In this document: piece after piece, positions 6,887 through 14,696 of the stretch | Position numbering within the stretch: position 1 is the stretch's first letter | Layout of the letters: each line of letters opens with the position of its first letter | The notes under the pieces: generated by a model | Told to the model about the DNA's origin: nothing | Seen by the model: the letters and a program-made list of their open reading frames with translations, nothing else | Databases searched by the model: none | Program-made: the position numbers and the translations under genes | Virus record (IMG/VR): IMGVR_UViG_3300025141_001029 | Coordinates: 1 to 20,055 of that record | Source of the DNA: a virus | DNA: 20,055 bases | Direction: 5' to 3' (one strand)

Positions 6887-7294
6887 CTATTCGTAGTTCT
6901 TGATAAGTGTCAGGACAACCATATAGGTATCACCTGCTGCTGCACCGTTGGTTGAAAAAACAATGTCTCCAGTTTTACCAGAAGCCGAGTTATTGGGAAT
7001 GCCGGTAAAGGCTGAAAAATCCAGATAGTCTGAATAATTTTCAGGCAGCGTGGCAATCAGGGTATTGACAGTGGCATCGAATTCTATTGTTACTGACATG
7101 TTATGGGTAGAGAACTGTATACCTGCCACAGTAACACTCGTACATGCTGCGCCAGTTCGAGGCTGTACGGTTAAACCCGAAACATCCACCTTAACAACAT
7201 CAGATTCACCAGTGTTATCGCTGACATTGGTAAACTTCATGATGGCGTTTCTAGGGCCATCCTGTATTGTCTGGCTTGTTACTAAATCTGCCAT
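6887..7294 (-). CDS. Beta-rich hypothetical virion protein
   Basis: This 135-aa protein begins MADLVTSQTIQDGPRNAIMKF and is followed by DVSGLTVQPRTGA, VAGIQFSTHNMSVTIEF, NYSDYLDFSAFTG and DIVFSTNGAAAGDTYMVVLTLIKN. From memory, this order (TIQDGPRNA(I/V)MKF ... SG.TGDIVFST ... DTYxxVLTLxK) occurs in small structural proteins of marine podoviruses, next to the capsid gene. I use the ATG at 7294 (GGAG ribosome binding site 7 nt before) rather than an in-frame TTG at 7306 that lies inside the T-run of the upstream terminator. A role as capsid decoration or minor capsid protein is inferred. Confidence 0.75.
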   Translation of the reverse strand: MADLVTSQTIQDGPRNAIMKFTNVSDNTGESDVVKVDVSGLTVQPRTGAACTSVTVAGIQFSTHNMSVTIEFDATVNTLIATLPENYSDYLDFSAFTGIPNNSASGKTGDIVFSTNGAAAGDTYMVVLTLIKNYE

Positions 7295-7304
7295 ATCTAT
7301 CTCC

Positions 7305-7330
7305 AAAAAGAGCGGGGCCGAAGCCCCGCT
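7305..7330 (-). terminator. Intrinsic terminator after the 175-aa gene
   Basis: Read on the minus strand, an 8-bp perfect stem AGCGGGGC / GCCCCGCT closes a TTCG tetraloop and is followed by CTTTTT. This is a textbook Rho-independent terminator. It is unusual in that the ribosome binding site (GGAG) of the next gene begins directly after the T-run, so read-through transcripts are immediately translated. Confidence 0.9.
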
Positions 7331-7336
7331 GCTAAA

Positions 7337-7864
7337 TTACGCATCTGCGAACGGTGTCTCCAGAGAACCGGAGCCAACCAAAACGCCAGAAACTTGCCAT
7401 TTGTTGGTATAGATAGGAACCACCTGAATACTGGAACCAGCTATGCCCCCCTTGGTGGTAGTGTTGGTGTTTATCACATCATTAGTACTGCCGTTGGGAA
7501 TATATTGTTCCGCCGCCGATGTCTTGCCGAGAATGATCGACCCCACGAAGAGATCGCCCGGAGTTCCTGATCCACCACATTTTAACGCCAAGGTGCAGTC
7601 AACAAGAAAGACGATGTTATACATCAGTCCTGTATTGTTAAGAGTGTTGGGTTCTGCACCGGGGCCGCCGGTAGTGGGGTCAGCCGCCACGCTGATTTCA
7701 GGAAGCGTGAGGGTTAAGGAGGAATTGTTAAGGAGAATAATCTTGCCGCCATGTGTAGTGGGGCTAAGAGTGGTGTCAACAGTAAGGGCAACAGTGGTCG
7801 CTGGGCCTTGCGAATAAAATCCGCCAAGCGAGCGTACTGGGCCTTGAAAGGTCGTTAAAGCCAT
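7337..7864 (-). CDS. Structural protein next to major capsid protein
   Basis: This 175-aa beta-rich protein begins MALTTFQGPVRSLGGFYSQG and continues GKIILLNNSSLTLTLPEI, NTGLMYNIVFLVDCT, GDLFVGSIILG and IQVVPIYTNKWQVSGVLVG. From memory, an N-terminal F-GPVRSLGGFY segment occurs in uncharacterised virion proteins downstream of the capsid gene in marine podoviruses. It lies between two intrinsic terminators, so it probably belongs to an abundant transcript. A capsid decoration or minor capsid role is inferred. AGAGGT lies 8 nt before its ATG. Confidence 0.75.
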   Translation of the reverse strand: MALTTFQGPVRSLGGFYSQGPATTVALTVDTTLSPTTHGGKIILLNNSSLTLTLPEISVAADPTTGGPGAEPNTLNNTGLMYNIVFLVDCTLALKCGGSGTPGDLFVGSIILGKTSAAEQYIPNGSTNDVINTNTTTKGGIAGSSIQVVPIYTNKWQVSGVLVGSGSLETPFADA

Positions 7865-7876
7865 AAGAGATACCTC

Positions 7877-7910
7877 TTTACGAAAGGATTCGTTCTAGCG
7901 TCTTCGTAAA
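7877..7910. repeat. Short inverted repeat in the capsid intergenic region
   Basis: TTTACGAA at 7877-7884 and TTCGTAAA at 7903-7910 form an 8-bp inverted repeat separated by 18 nt. It sits between the terminator that follows the capsid gene and the start of the 175-aa gene, just upstream of that gene's ribosome binding site on the minus strand. It could be an mRNA 5' structure or processing site. No convincing promoter is seen with it. Confidence 0.35.
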
Positions 7911-7950
7911 CGTCCACTGGGCTGGTCGCTAAAACTGTATGTTTCCCAGA

Positions 7951-7974
7951 TAAAAGGGGGCGCTACGCACCCCC
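7951..7974 (-). terminator. Intrinsic terminator after the major capsid gene
   Basis: On the minus strand GGGGGTGC-GTA-GCGCCCCC (7956-7974, one T-G wobble, three-base loop) is followed by TTTTAT. It lies about 15 bp after the capsid stop codon. Such a terminator after the capsid gene is common in podoviruses and lets capsid mRNA exceed that of downstream genes. Confidence 0.88.
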
Positions 7975-7989
7975 ATTATCTACTGCTGA

Positions 7990-8928
7990 TTAGGACGTAC
8001 CGGGCGAAGCCCAGATTCCTAGTGGATCAGAAACACCGAAACTGTACCGCTCTCGTGCCTTGTAGCGCACGTTACCAGTATCGAAGTCGCCATCCATTGA
8101 AGTCTCAAGCGGAGTACGCTCGAAGTGCTTCATCCCATTCGGCACATCAGTGATGAGGTAGAAAGCATTGGTGTCAGTCAGGTAATGATTGACAGAGTAG
8201 CCTTCAGGAATGGAACCATTGTTCTTCAGCGCGTTGATGTCGTTATCAGCAGTACTGACGCGCAATTCAGAATCTAGGATTCTGGTTGCCACGAACATCA
8301 AGTTAGGGGGAACAATGAGCCTACGAGGACGGGCTGCGATCAAAAGTCCACGCTCATCGGTGAACCCTGCAATCTGAATCACAGCATCTTCGAGTGAGGT
8401 TTCATTAAGGTCAGCCGCTGTCGCGGGCCGGTTAGAGTTAAAGCCACCATTAACCTGCGGGTGACCGCCTCCACCAGTTACGCCATCGCCTACCGCTGTG
8501 AACAGGTTAACACCATCGCCAGACTGATAAGCGTTAGTGAAACCGTTGTTCAATGGAACGGCAGCCTTGACTTGCTTGGTGTAAGCCATAGCTCTTGCCA
8601 GTGCCTTTGTGTATCGCTGTGACAGGGAAGCATAGAGGTTATCCTCCATTGCCTCTTCCGTAATAGCGAAACCCTGAGCAATGGTCTCGTGGGTATAGCG
8701 AGCCGTGAACGCTTCCTGCGCTGAATCATAATTGATTGCAGAGCCTTCAGGTTTCACTGGAGCCGCGCCAAAACCACTCAATTTTACTTCTTCCTCAAAC
8801 GAGCGGTCGGATGATTCAGTTTCGTAAATCATCTTGTCCTCGTCTTCATACTTTGCATACTCTAAGCCAAACAGGGCATTAAGACCCGGAAGTAGCTCTT
8901 TGAGCATCTGCGCTCTTGAAATAGCCAT
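7990..8928 (-). CDS. Major capsid protein
   Basis: This 312-aa protein has the composition and segment order of an HK97-fold capsid protein. It has an N-terminal helix (RAQMLKELLPGLNALFGLEY), an E-loop-like region (SFEEEVKLSGFGAAPVKPEG), a conserved block YTHETIAQGFAITEEAMEDN with a long helix after it (YTKALARAMAYTKQVKAAV), and a P-domain-like stretch (RPRRLIVPPNLMFVATRIL). A C-terminal A-domain part follows (YLTDTNAFYLITDVPNGMKHF). From memory it is closest to the Mu gpT-like / uncharacterised podovirus capsid group. It follows the scaffold and decoration genes in the usual order, has a GGAG ribosome binding site and ends at a strong terminator. Confidence 0.82.
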   Translation of the reverse strand: MAISRAQMLKELLPGLNALFGLEYAKYEDEDKMIYETESSDRSFEEEVKLSGFGAAPVKPEGSAINYDSAQEAFTARYTHETIAQGFAITEEAMEDNLYASLSQRYTKALARAMAYTKQVKAAVPLNNGFTNAYQSGDGVNLFTAVGDGVTGGGGHPQVNGGFNSNRPATAADLNETSLEDAVIQIAGFTDERGLLIAARPRRLIVPPNLMFVATRILDSELRVSTADNDINALKNNGSIPEGYSVNHYLTDTNAFYLITDVPNGMKHFERTPLETSMDGDFDTGNVRYKARERYSFGVSDPLGIWASPGTS

Positions 8929-8939
8929 TCGCTAGTCTC

Positions 8940-9521
8940 CTATACGCCTAAGGCGGTACGGTACTGGTGCATCCCGGCGACATAAGTCAGGAGAACATCA
9001 GTGTATGCATCACCTACCACACTATCTGGGCCATTCACAAACTCAAGAATACGCAACGGGAGTGTGTTAGTGGTCGCAGCCGAACTCGCTGTAACAGAGT
9101 TCTTGCTACGCATAATAGTGGTAGAACCGGAAGTTTGGGTTACTGCAATGTTATTACCCAAGGTAGTCTGTGCCAAAGAAGCATTCGCCTGCATTCTGAA
9201 TACGGCGTCTGGATCATCCAGCACATAGGCCATAGCGTCAGTCGCTACAGTCCCAGTAGGCCACATCTGGTTAAATGTGGGCTGGCTGGTAGTAGGGTCT
9301 GTATAAAAACAACCCATGAATATACCAACCGGGGTCATGGTCGTTGTACCAGTATCTTTTTCAAGAGTCCCGGTACTGACCAGTTTTACAAAGTCACCAT
9401 AAAAAACATCAGCCCCATAAGTGCTGATTATAGATATATGGCGAACCTTGCCGGAGAAAGAACCACAAGCGCTTAAACCGCCGACTGGTTCCGCCCCCAT
9501 AGGGGTCGCTGTTGCTGACAT
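8940..9521 (-). CDS. Putative capsid decoration or stabilisation protein
   Basis: This 193-aa beta-rich protein begins MSATATPMGAEPVGGLSACG and continues RHISIISTYGADVFYGDFVKL, then PVGIFMGCFYTDPTTSQPTF and MAYVLDDPDAVFRMQA, with a C-terminal LPLRILEFVNGPDS and DVLLTYVAGMHQYR. From memory, proteins of this pattern lie immediately upstream of capsid genes in marine podoviruses and are often called structural or head-stabilising. No catalytic motif is visible. It is 11 bp from the capsid gene and has GGAG 8 nt before its ATG. Confidence 0.7.
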   Translation of the reverse strand: MSATATPMGAEPVGGLSACGSFSGKVRHISIISTYGADVFYGDFVKLVSTGTLEKDTGTTTMTPVGIFMGCFYTDPTTSQPTFNQMWPTGTVATDAMAYVLDDPDAVFRMQANASLAQTTLGNNIAVTQTSGSTTIMRSKNSVTASSAATTNTLPLRILEFVNGPDSVVGDAYTDVLLTYVAGMHQYRTALGV

Positions 9522-9548
9522 AACAATCTCCTCATGTCATTAACGTGA

Positions 9549-9576
9549 GCAAGACAACCCCAAAGGGTTATCTTGC
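9549..9576 (-). other. Strong intergenic hairpin without U-tract
   Basis: GCAAGATAACCC and GGGTTGTCTTGC (minus-strand sense) pair over 12 bp with one T-G wobble around a four-base loop. The hairpin overlaps the last codons of the 151-aa gene and precedes the decoration-like gene. There is no run of T after it, so it is more likely an mRNA processing or stabilising element, or a weak pause, than an efficient intrinsic terminator. Confidence 0.55.
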
Positions 9577-10023
9577 GTTATAGGTTGTCCTGCTAGACCG
9601 ATCTTTAATTAACGGCATTGCAGGATGCTCTTCTCGCATAAAATTATTATCGACCGCTTCCATCTGTTGGACAGCCAGCTTGTTGTAATATTCACTACGC
9701 TGGTTAAGCTGCTCTGAGGGAATCTTACAAAGCAACAACCCACCATACTCAATATTACCTTTAAACCTACCACCAATTTCTGGAATCGCATCAATCTCAG
9801 GATAGTCTTCTGCTTTAACAGGAACCCATCCTTCTCTCATCTTCTGCGAAACATTTGTGTTGTCAGCCTGCCCAAGAATACTGATTCTTATATATCGGTG
9901 TTCAAAACCGGGAATCCGGTGAGGCTGAGGCAGCGAGGAAGCGGGCTTCCACACATCGCTTGGCCTTGGGTTGGGCCTGCCTTCAGCAGGGCCGTTTGCG
10001 CTAGTATTTTCGGTATCACTCAT
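9568..10023 (-). CDS. Hypothetical protein of head module
   Basis: This 151-aa protein has a Pro/Asn-rich start (SANGPAEGRPNPRPSDVW), then FEHRYIRISILGQADNTNVS, QKMREGWVPVKAEDYPE, GGLLLCKIPSEQLNQR, and a helix with Gln/Asn (YYNKLAVQQMEAVDNNFMRE) before PAMPLIKDRSSRTTY. From memory, (Y/W)(I/V)R(V/I)S-LG--D-TNV--(K/R)-REGW-PV--ED marks a small family between scaffold and capsid genes in marine phages. Function is unknown. The ATG overlaps the scaffold stop as ATGA, with GGAGG upstream. Confidence 0.7.
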   Translation of the reverse strand: MSDTENTSANGPAEGRPNPRPSDVWKPASSLPQPHRIPGFEHRYIRISILGQADNTNVSQKMREGWVPVKAEDYPEIDAIPEIGGRFKGNIEYGGLLLCKIPSEQLNQRSEYYNKLAVQQMEAVDNNFMREEHPAMPLIKDRSSRTTYNAR

Positions 10024-11087
10024 TGCTGAGCCTCCTTATGCACCTGTGTGGCGTACTGTTCATTGGTCAATCCCAAGCGCTTAGCGAGGGCTTCTTGGGT
10101 TTGCGTAAGCTGGATTTTGCGTGTCTTTGCGCCATTATTCCTAGAGGAAGATGGAGCTACCACGTTGGTATTTCGTCGGGAACGGGCCGGAGCGCTTCGT
10201 GGCTCACTGACATCCTCAAAACCGGAGTAATCAGGAAACCGTTCTCGAATTCTTCTGTCAATCTCCGCATAATACTTCTGCGGATCATTGCGGGCATTAA
10301 TGCCCTCGTTAATTAAATTGTCATGAATGGCATACCCTATCGCCGTCATCTCTTTATGCAACGGGTCAATGGTCTGGCCTTCTTTCACCACTGGTGAAAA
10401 CCACGGATTATTACGCATCCAATCGATCTGGTTTTGATCCAGCTCTACCGTTTGCTTAGGCTGTGGTTTTGGTTGTGGTGGTCTTCTAAGTGGAGGTTTT
10501 TTGGCCAGAGCGGCTTTTACCTTTCCAGTCCTTGCCTCCAAGTCTCGTAATTCCGTTTGCGAGGCAATCATTGCTTTTTGACTATCGACGATCTTTTCAG
10601 CATCGCCTTCCTCATGAGCTTGCTTCATGGCCTTGGTGGCCTGATCAAGCTCTACCTTCGCCTTACGGGCTGAAGAATCCAGAATCGCATGTTGGCCTCT
10701 TTTAAGAAGGCTTTCATACTCAGCCAGTTTCCTCTGCTGACGTTGAGCAATAGTAACTGCCTCTTCACGCATACGATTAGCTTCGCCGAGCTTTCGTTTA
10801 TCTGCGTGATTAATGGCCCGTAACTGGTTTATTCTTTTCTGCACCCCTTTGCTGTACTGGTCAAGCTCTTCATCGGAAACCCCGTCGTTATACACAGGGG
10901 TCTGCGGCTCAGACTCAGCCTTCTTGGGTGGTTTTTTCTCTTCGAGTGGAGTGTCGTCAATAATCTCGACCTCAAACTCCGCATCTGCCTCAACAGCAGA
11001 AGTTTTTTCTTCAGGTATCGCTACCTGCGTCTTAACGCCTAAGAACTGCTCTTCAGCAGACATGGGTTTCTCTTCAATGTCACTCAT
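10020..11087 (-). CDS. Putative capsid scaffolding protein
   Basis: This 355-aa protein has the layout expected of a scaffold: an acidic, disordered N-terminus (residues 1-75), a long coiled-coil region (about 75-190, rich in Lys, Arg, Glu, Gln and Ala), a basic proline-rich linker (KKPPLRRPPQPKPQPKQ), and a conserved-looking C-terminal part with WMRNNPWFSPVVKEG, YAEIDRRIRERFPDYSG and a basic tail ending in LAKRLGLTNEQYATQVHK. Basic C-terminal helices bind capsid protein in P22-type scaffolds. Position between portal and capsid genes agrees. No protease signature is visible. The start overlaps the GroES-like stop as ATGA. Confidence 0.72.
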   Translation of the reverse strand: MSDIEEKPMSAEEQFLGVKTQVAIPEEKTSAVEADAEFEVEIIDDTPLEEKKPPKKAESEPQTPVYNDGVSDEELDQYSKGVQKRINQLRAINHADKRKLGEANRMREEAVTIAQRQQRKLAEYESLLKRGQHAILDSSARKAKVELDQATKAMKQAHEEGDAEKIVDSQKAMIASQTELRDLEARTGKVKAALAKKPPLRRPPQPKPQPKQTVELDQNQIDWMRNNPWFSPVVKEGQTIDPLHKEMTAIGYAIHDNLINEGINARNDPQKYYAEIDRRIRERFPDYSGFEDVSEPRSAPARSRRNTNVVAPSSSRNNGAKTRKIQLTQTQEALAKRLGLTNEQYATQVHKEAQQ

Positions 11088-11479
11088 ATTTTTACAATTC
11101 CCCGTGGGTCTTCGACAACCGCTTCAACACTGTCGTCGTTAATTAACCTGAATTCATTGCCATGAACCAAGAATCGAGTACCTGAATAAGCCCGCATTAC
11201 AATAAAGTCTCCTTTCTTGCAATAAGGGCCATGAGGAAAACGCTTTTTGTCCTGATATGAATCAGGGCCAAGCGCCATCACCATGCCTACTACCGAGCCA
11301 ACCTCTTCAATATGAAGCGTTTTTGCTGACTTGATAATTCCGCCTTCGGTTTTCTTGTCCGGTTCAGGCATCGCAATCAGAATCTTGTACCCTTTGGGGT
11401 CAGGAAGCTGATGTGCGTTGCGAGGGTTTGCGGTGGTATCTGCCTCCACCGATCCTACTTCTGCTAATGCTTCTGCCAT
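11084..11479 (-). CDS. GroES-like co-chaperonin
   Basis: This 131-aa protein has the Cpn10 order: DPKGYKILIAMPEPDKK, a mobile-loop-like segment (TEGGIIKSAKTLHIEEVG), SVVGMVMALGPDSYQ, a short insert (DKKRFPHGPYC), and KKGDFIVMRAYSGTRFLVHGN followed by EFRLINDDSVEAVV. The GGII-K in the loop corresponds to the GG(I/V)-hydrophobic tripeptide with which GroES contacts GroEL. Phage co-chaperonins such as T4 gp31 help host GroEL fold the capsid protein, and the gene lies between portal and scaffold, fitting that role. It is longer than GroES (about 97 aa) owing to an N-terminal extension. I start at the ATG at 11479 (AAGGA ribosome binding site); a GTG at 11518 would add 13 residues. Confidence 0.78.
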   Translation of the reverse strand: MAEALAEVGSVEADTTANPRNAHQLPDPKGYKILIAMPEPDKKTEGGIIKSAKTLHIEEVGSVVGMVMALGPDSYQDKKRFPHGPYCKKGDFIVMRAYSGTRFLVHGNEFRLINDDSVEAVVEDPRGIVKI

Positions 11480-11540
11480 TAGTTTGTCCTTGCACTGGAA
11501 AATAGTGTCCAGAGTCACTTGCGCCGCCTTACACGGAGAA

Positions 11541-11759
11541 TCAGTCTTCTTCGATCTGTTTGTTCAGGTCGAGAAGTTCTCTTTCAGCCATTGCGAGTCC
11601 TTCAATTATCCCGCAAGACCTTGAGTATTCCTCAAAATTATTACAACCGCCAGTACTAATGTGATCGGCTCTCTCATTCATTATGATCCGTATCTTGTCT
11701 TTTAGTACCTTGAGAGCATTACTGCTAAATATCTCACTCACGGTCACGCTCTCTTTCAT
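11541..11759 (-). CDS. Small hypothetical protein after portal
   Basis: This 72-aa protein begins MKESVTVSEIFSSNALKVLK and continues KIRIIMNERADHIST, then GGCNNFEEYSRSCGIIEGLAMAERELLDL. It is mostly helical with two Cys. From memory, small proteins with a Y-xxCGxIxGLxxAxREhxDL ending are common downstream of portal genes in marine phages. Function is unknown. Its start lies inside the portal 3' end (26-bp overlap), so translation is probably coupled. An alternative TTG one codon earlier is less likely. Confidence 0.7.
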   Translation of the reverse strand: MKESVTVSEIFSSNALKVLKDKIRIIMNERADHISTGGCNNFEEYSRSCGIIEGLAMAERELLDLNKQIEED

Positions 11760-14268
11760 CAATCATCTGTTCACGCTCAATTTCCCTTCGGTCGATCTTA
11801 TCCTCGACCTCCCGTTCGCGCTCATCAATCATTATTTCCTTGGCGATCTGCACCCCAAGTTTAGCTCCTTCGAGTTTATCCTTGGATGCTATCTTGTTTG
11901 TTTCAAGCTCTTCCCTGGTGTTGGTCTCGGCAATCTTGACACCGAGTTTCGCCCCTTCAATCTTCTCGTCAGCGGCTAGTTTTTCGCGCTCAAGGTCATC
12001 CTTGGCCGCCGCCTTCTCAAGATCAGCATCGATCTTGGCCTGATCAATTTCTTTCCTGTCAGCAACTTTCTGGGCCTCAAGTTCAAGCTCAGCCTTCTGT
12101 AACTGCATAACCGGGTCTTCCTGTTGGGCCGCCATCTGTTCGGCTTCAGCTTCCTGAATAGCTTTTCCTGTTAACTGGTCAGCAGCAGGGGCTACAAGCT
12201 GGGACAAACGATACTCAATGTCTTCCGGCAGGCTCTCATCAGGCGGTGGCAACGGCACACCAAGTTCTTTTTCGATATCCTGACGATACTGGAACGCCAC
12301 ATGTTCAGATATATGAGAGCTTAGCGCCCCCTGTTTAGCGTCTGCATCCGGCGATATATTAAGCATTTCGGCTATTTTCGGGTCGTTCATGGCCGCTAAA
12401 TGCACTTGCAGGTGCGCCGCATGATCTTGATATATAAAGGCTTTTACAGCTTCTCCGACCATAATATTCATATTTTCCGACACCGGATCGGTTGGTTTGA
12501 TGTCGTCTTCGCTTGGTACGATCTTGTCTGCGTCCCTGATTCCAAGCACTTCCAGCATCTGGCGGTGCAAAAGGGGCAGGTCATACATCTGCGGAGCCTG
12601 TGCAGACAACTGAAGCGCTGCCTGATACTGCATAATCCGCTGCGCCATCGTGCCAGAGTTGGGGTCACTGACCGGAATTATGTCTACCCGGTCATCAAAG
12701 TCCTCGGCAGTGATGGCATTCTCTTTGCTGCCGTAGGGATACTCCGTTGGCCCGTCTTCCTTGACGATATCGCATAGAATTTTAAGTTCTATCTTCATCG
12801 AGGCATGAACACGGGCCTGAACAGCGCTCAATACCTTCATTTCACGCTCAAGCAGCGCCAATGTTGTTCCAACTGGCGCTTCACCGTTGATATCAGCCGC
12901 TTTTACGTCGGCTGCGGAGGCAAAACGCCTGCCGTCCTGCACAATTTCCTGCAACATCTGGTGAAGTACAGCAGATGGCTCTTTATAGGGTAAAAAAGTG
13001 ATATTGTCGCGGATTACGCCGCCGGGAACGTCCACATCGCGGAATTCTCCCGGCATTATGGGCGAATCATCGCCCTTAATTCGCAATCCACGCGCTTTTA
13101 GGCCGCCCGGAAGGTTTGCAAGCGTTCCTGCGTCAACTAATTGACGTAACAGGGAGGTTGCCGACTTGGTCAAGCCCCCAATCATGTGTACCAGCCCGAA
13201 TCCGTAGAAGCCAAGGCCCGGTAAGTACTGGTAATGGACAAAATGTTGACGCTTTAGCTTTAAATCATCGTCCTCACGCCAGTTACGGCGGATGGCAAGT
13301 ATCTTTGTTGATGACTTGTCAACAGTAATGACATAAGGCAACCCGATGTGCGTGGGTTCAGCGTTGTCCAAGTCCTCAAAGCCCGGAAGATCGACATCAA
13401 CCATCATCTCAAGAAGGGTATGTCGTTGATCTACCTCATAATTTGGGTGATCTCCGGTGAGTTTGCTGTATTTGGCAGAGATTTCACTCTGGTCGGGGGC
13501 TGGTGCAGGCAATTCTATGTCTGCATAGAAGCCATCCCGTTGTAATTTCAGTACTTCGTTAGTAGTTTTCTTCATTACATGGGTGGCTCGCTCGCATGTC
13601 TGGAGTTCCACCGCCCCGTAGCTCACTACAAAGTCTTCGGCAGGGACAAACATCGAGCATGGCCGACCCATGCTGGGGTCGTAATACACTTTTCTGAAAG
13701 CTGAGCCTGCAATCGGGAGAGAGAAAAGCAATTTTTCCGTTTCTCCACGGTATTCAGTCATTTCAACCGTCATCAGGTAGTTCAGGTAGTCCTGCACCCG
13801 CTCTGCCTGCTTGGCCTTCTCGTCAGTGATCTCACCCATGATGGTAGTCTTGGCGGGGCCACTGGCAGGGAATATCTCCATGATGGTCTGGGACTGGAAC
13901 CTGACCACCGCCTCGGAAAGGAGTGGGTGAAAAACACCACACGCCCCGTCCCACGGGGTAGTCCTGTCTTCAAACCGCATTCCCAGCAGATCGAGTCCCT
14001 TGATATAGGACTCTTCCCAGTCATGACGACTTTCCTTGTCGGCGTCGTAAAGAGCGACCAGCTCGCTGCCGAGCCTGCCCAGTTCTGACTCATCCATGAA
14101 CTCCACAAGGTTAGCACCGTGTTCGGCGACATCTTCCTCATCTGTGAAATCCATAAACAGGGAACTCTCGTCATCAGAGATAGAAACCGCATCGGGGTTT
14201 ATTATCTCTACCTCGATCTCTTCCTCTATGCCTGCGCCCGCAGGATACATGGCCTTTTCTATTGCCAC
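11734..14268 (-). CDS. Portal protein
   Basis: This 844-aa protein is the dodecameric portal by size, position and segments. It has an acidic N-terminus (1-60), then DADKESRHDWEESYIKGLDLLG, TTPWDGACGVFHPLLSEAVVRF, QSQTIMEIFPASGPAKT and LFSLPIAGSAFRKVYYDPSM, VPAEDFVVSYGA. Later come HYQYLPGLGFYGFGLVHMIGG, NLPGGLKARGLRI, IMPGEFRDVDVPGG and FLPYKEPSAVLHQMLQ, GEAPVGTTLALLEREMKV. The last 130 residues form a charged helix rich in Glu, Lys and Asp, like the long barrel of P22-type portals. P22 gp1 is 725 aa, so this one is longer. It uses a GTG start at 14268 that overlaps the upstream TAG; ATG at codon 7 is an alternative. Confidence 0.85.
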   Translation of the reverse strand: MAIEKAMYPAGAGIEEEIEVEIINPDAVSISDDESSLFMDFTDEEDVAEHGANLVEFMDESELGRLGSELVALYDADKESRHDWEESYIKGLDLLGMRFEDRTTPWDGACGVFHPLLSEAVVRFQSQTIMEIFPASGPAKTTIMGEITDEKAKQAERVQDYLNYLMTVEMTEYRGETEKLLFSLPIAGSAFRKVYYDPSMGRPCSMFVPAEDFVVSYGAVELQTCERATHVMKKTTNEVLKLQRDGFYADIELPAPAPDQSEISAKYSKLTGDHPNYEVDQRHTLLEMMVDVDLPGFEDLDNAEPTHIGLPYVITVDKSSTKILAIRRNWREDDDLKLKRQHFVHYQYLPGLGFYGFGLVHMIGGLTKSATSLLRQLVDAGTLANLPGGLKARGLRIKGDDSPIMPGEFRDVDVPGGVIRDNITFLPYKEPSAVLHQMLQEIVQDGRRFASAADVKAADINGEAPVGTTLALLEREMKVLSAVQARVHASMKIELKILCDIVKEDGPTEYPYGSKENAITAEDFDDRVDIIPVSDPNSGTMAQRIMQYQAALQLSAQAPQMYDLPLLHRQMLEVLGIRDADKIVPSEDDIKPTDPVSENMNIMVGEAVKAFIYQDHAAHLQVHLAAMNDPKIAEMLNISPDADAKQGALSSHISEHVAFQYRQDIEKELGVPLPPPDESLPEDIEYRLSQLVAPAADQLTGKAIQEAEAEQMAAQQEDPVMQLQKAELELEAQKVADRKEIDQAKIDADLEKAAAKDDLEREKLAADEKIEGAKLGVKIAETNTREELETNKIASKDKLEGAKLGVQIAKEIMIDEREREVEDKIDRREIEREQMIDERERDRE

Positions 14269-14696
14269 TACACAACTTCCCTGAACTGACCACCTCTAGT
14301 TGCAGCGCCCATACCACGGGCTGTAATAGTCTTGGTCTTGGGTTCGCCCATGTTCAGGTTAATAGCGGTAGGAGAAAGAGCGCGTCCCCCTTTGCTTCTC
14401 TTGAGGCGCTTGTTGCCTTTATCCATCGTGCCGACAGCCGCATACTTGCGGCGACCACTGGCTTTCTCCATGCCTTCACTTTCCTTGCGGCGGCCTGCCA
14501 TTCCACCCTTGGCCTTCTTGATCATCTTGCCGGTAAGGACATCCTCTCCCATCGCCATGCGTTTATGCTGGTTAATGTCAGGAGACAGCGTAGCCGCCTT
14601 ACGGCTGGTACGCTTGGTCTTGGAAGTGGTCTTTTTCTTGCGGTTGCGTTCACCCAAAGACTCATCGAGTCTGGCGTTATAGCCCTGTTTCTTCAT
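14268..14696 (-). CDS. Very basic hypothetical protein before portal
   Basis: This 142-aa protein is dominated by Lys, Arg, Gly, Ser and Thr. It has MKKQGYNARLDESLGERNRK, a KTKRTSRK patch, AMGEDVLTGKMIKKAKGGMA, KASGRRKYAAVGTMDKGNKR and a C-terminal TARGMGAATRGGQFREVV. RGMGAA.RGGxF is, from memory, a common end of small basic proteins encoded next to podovirus portals. It is likely disordered and nucleic-acid binding or an internal virion protein. It overlaps its upstream neighbour by 4 bp (ATGA) and the portal start by one base. Confidence 0.7.
   Translation of the reverse strand: MKKQGYNARLDESLGERNRKKKTTSKTKRTSRKAATLSPDINQHKRMAMGEDVLTGKMIKKAKGGMAGRRKESEGMEKASGRRKYAAVGTMDKGNKRLKRSKGGRALSPTAINLNMGEPKTKTITARGMGAATRGGQFREVV

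Noticed and set aside
8967-9476. 169-codon plus-strand frame opposite the decoration-like gene
   Set aside because: Shadow of the minus-strand gene; no ribosome binding site and no plus-strand gene context.
12225-12260. CTGATGAG in the portal gene as a second hammerhead core
   Set aside because: No GAAA after a stem II and no paired stem III; it is portal coding sequence.
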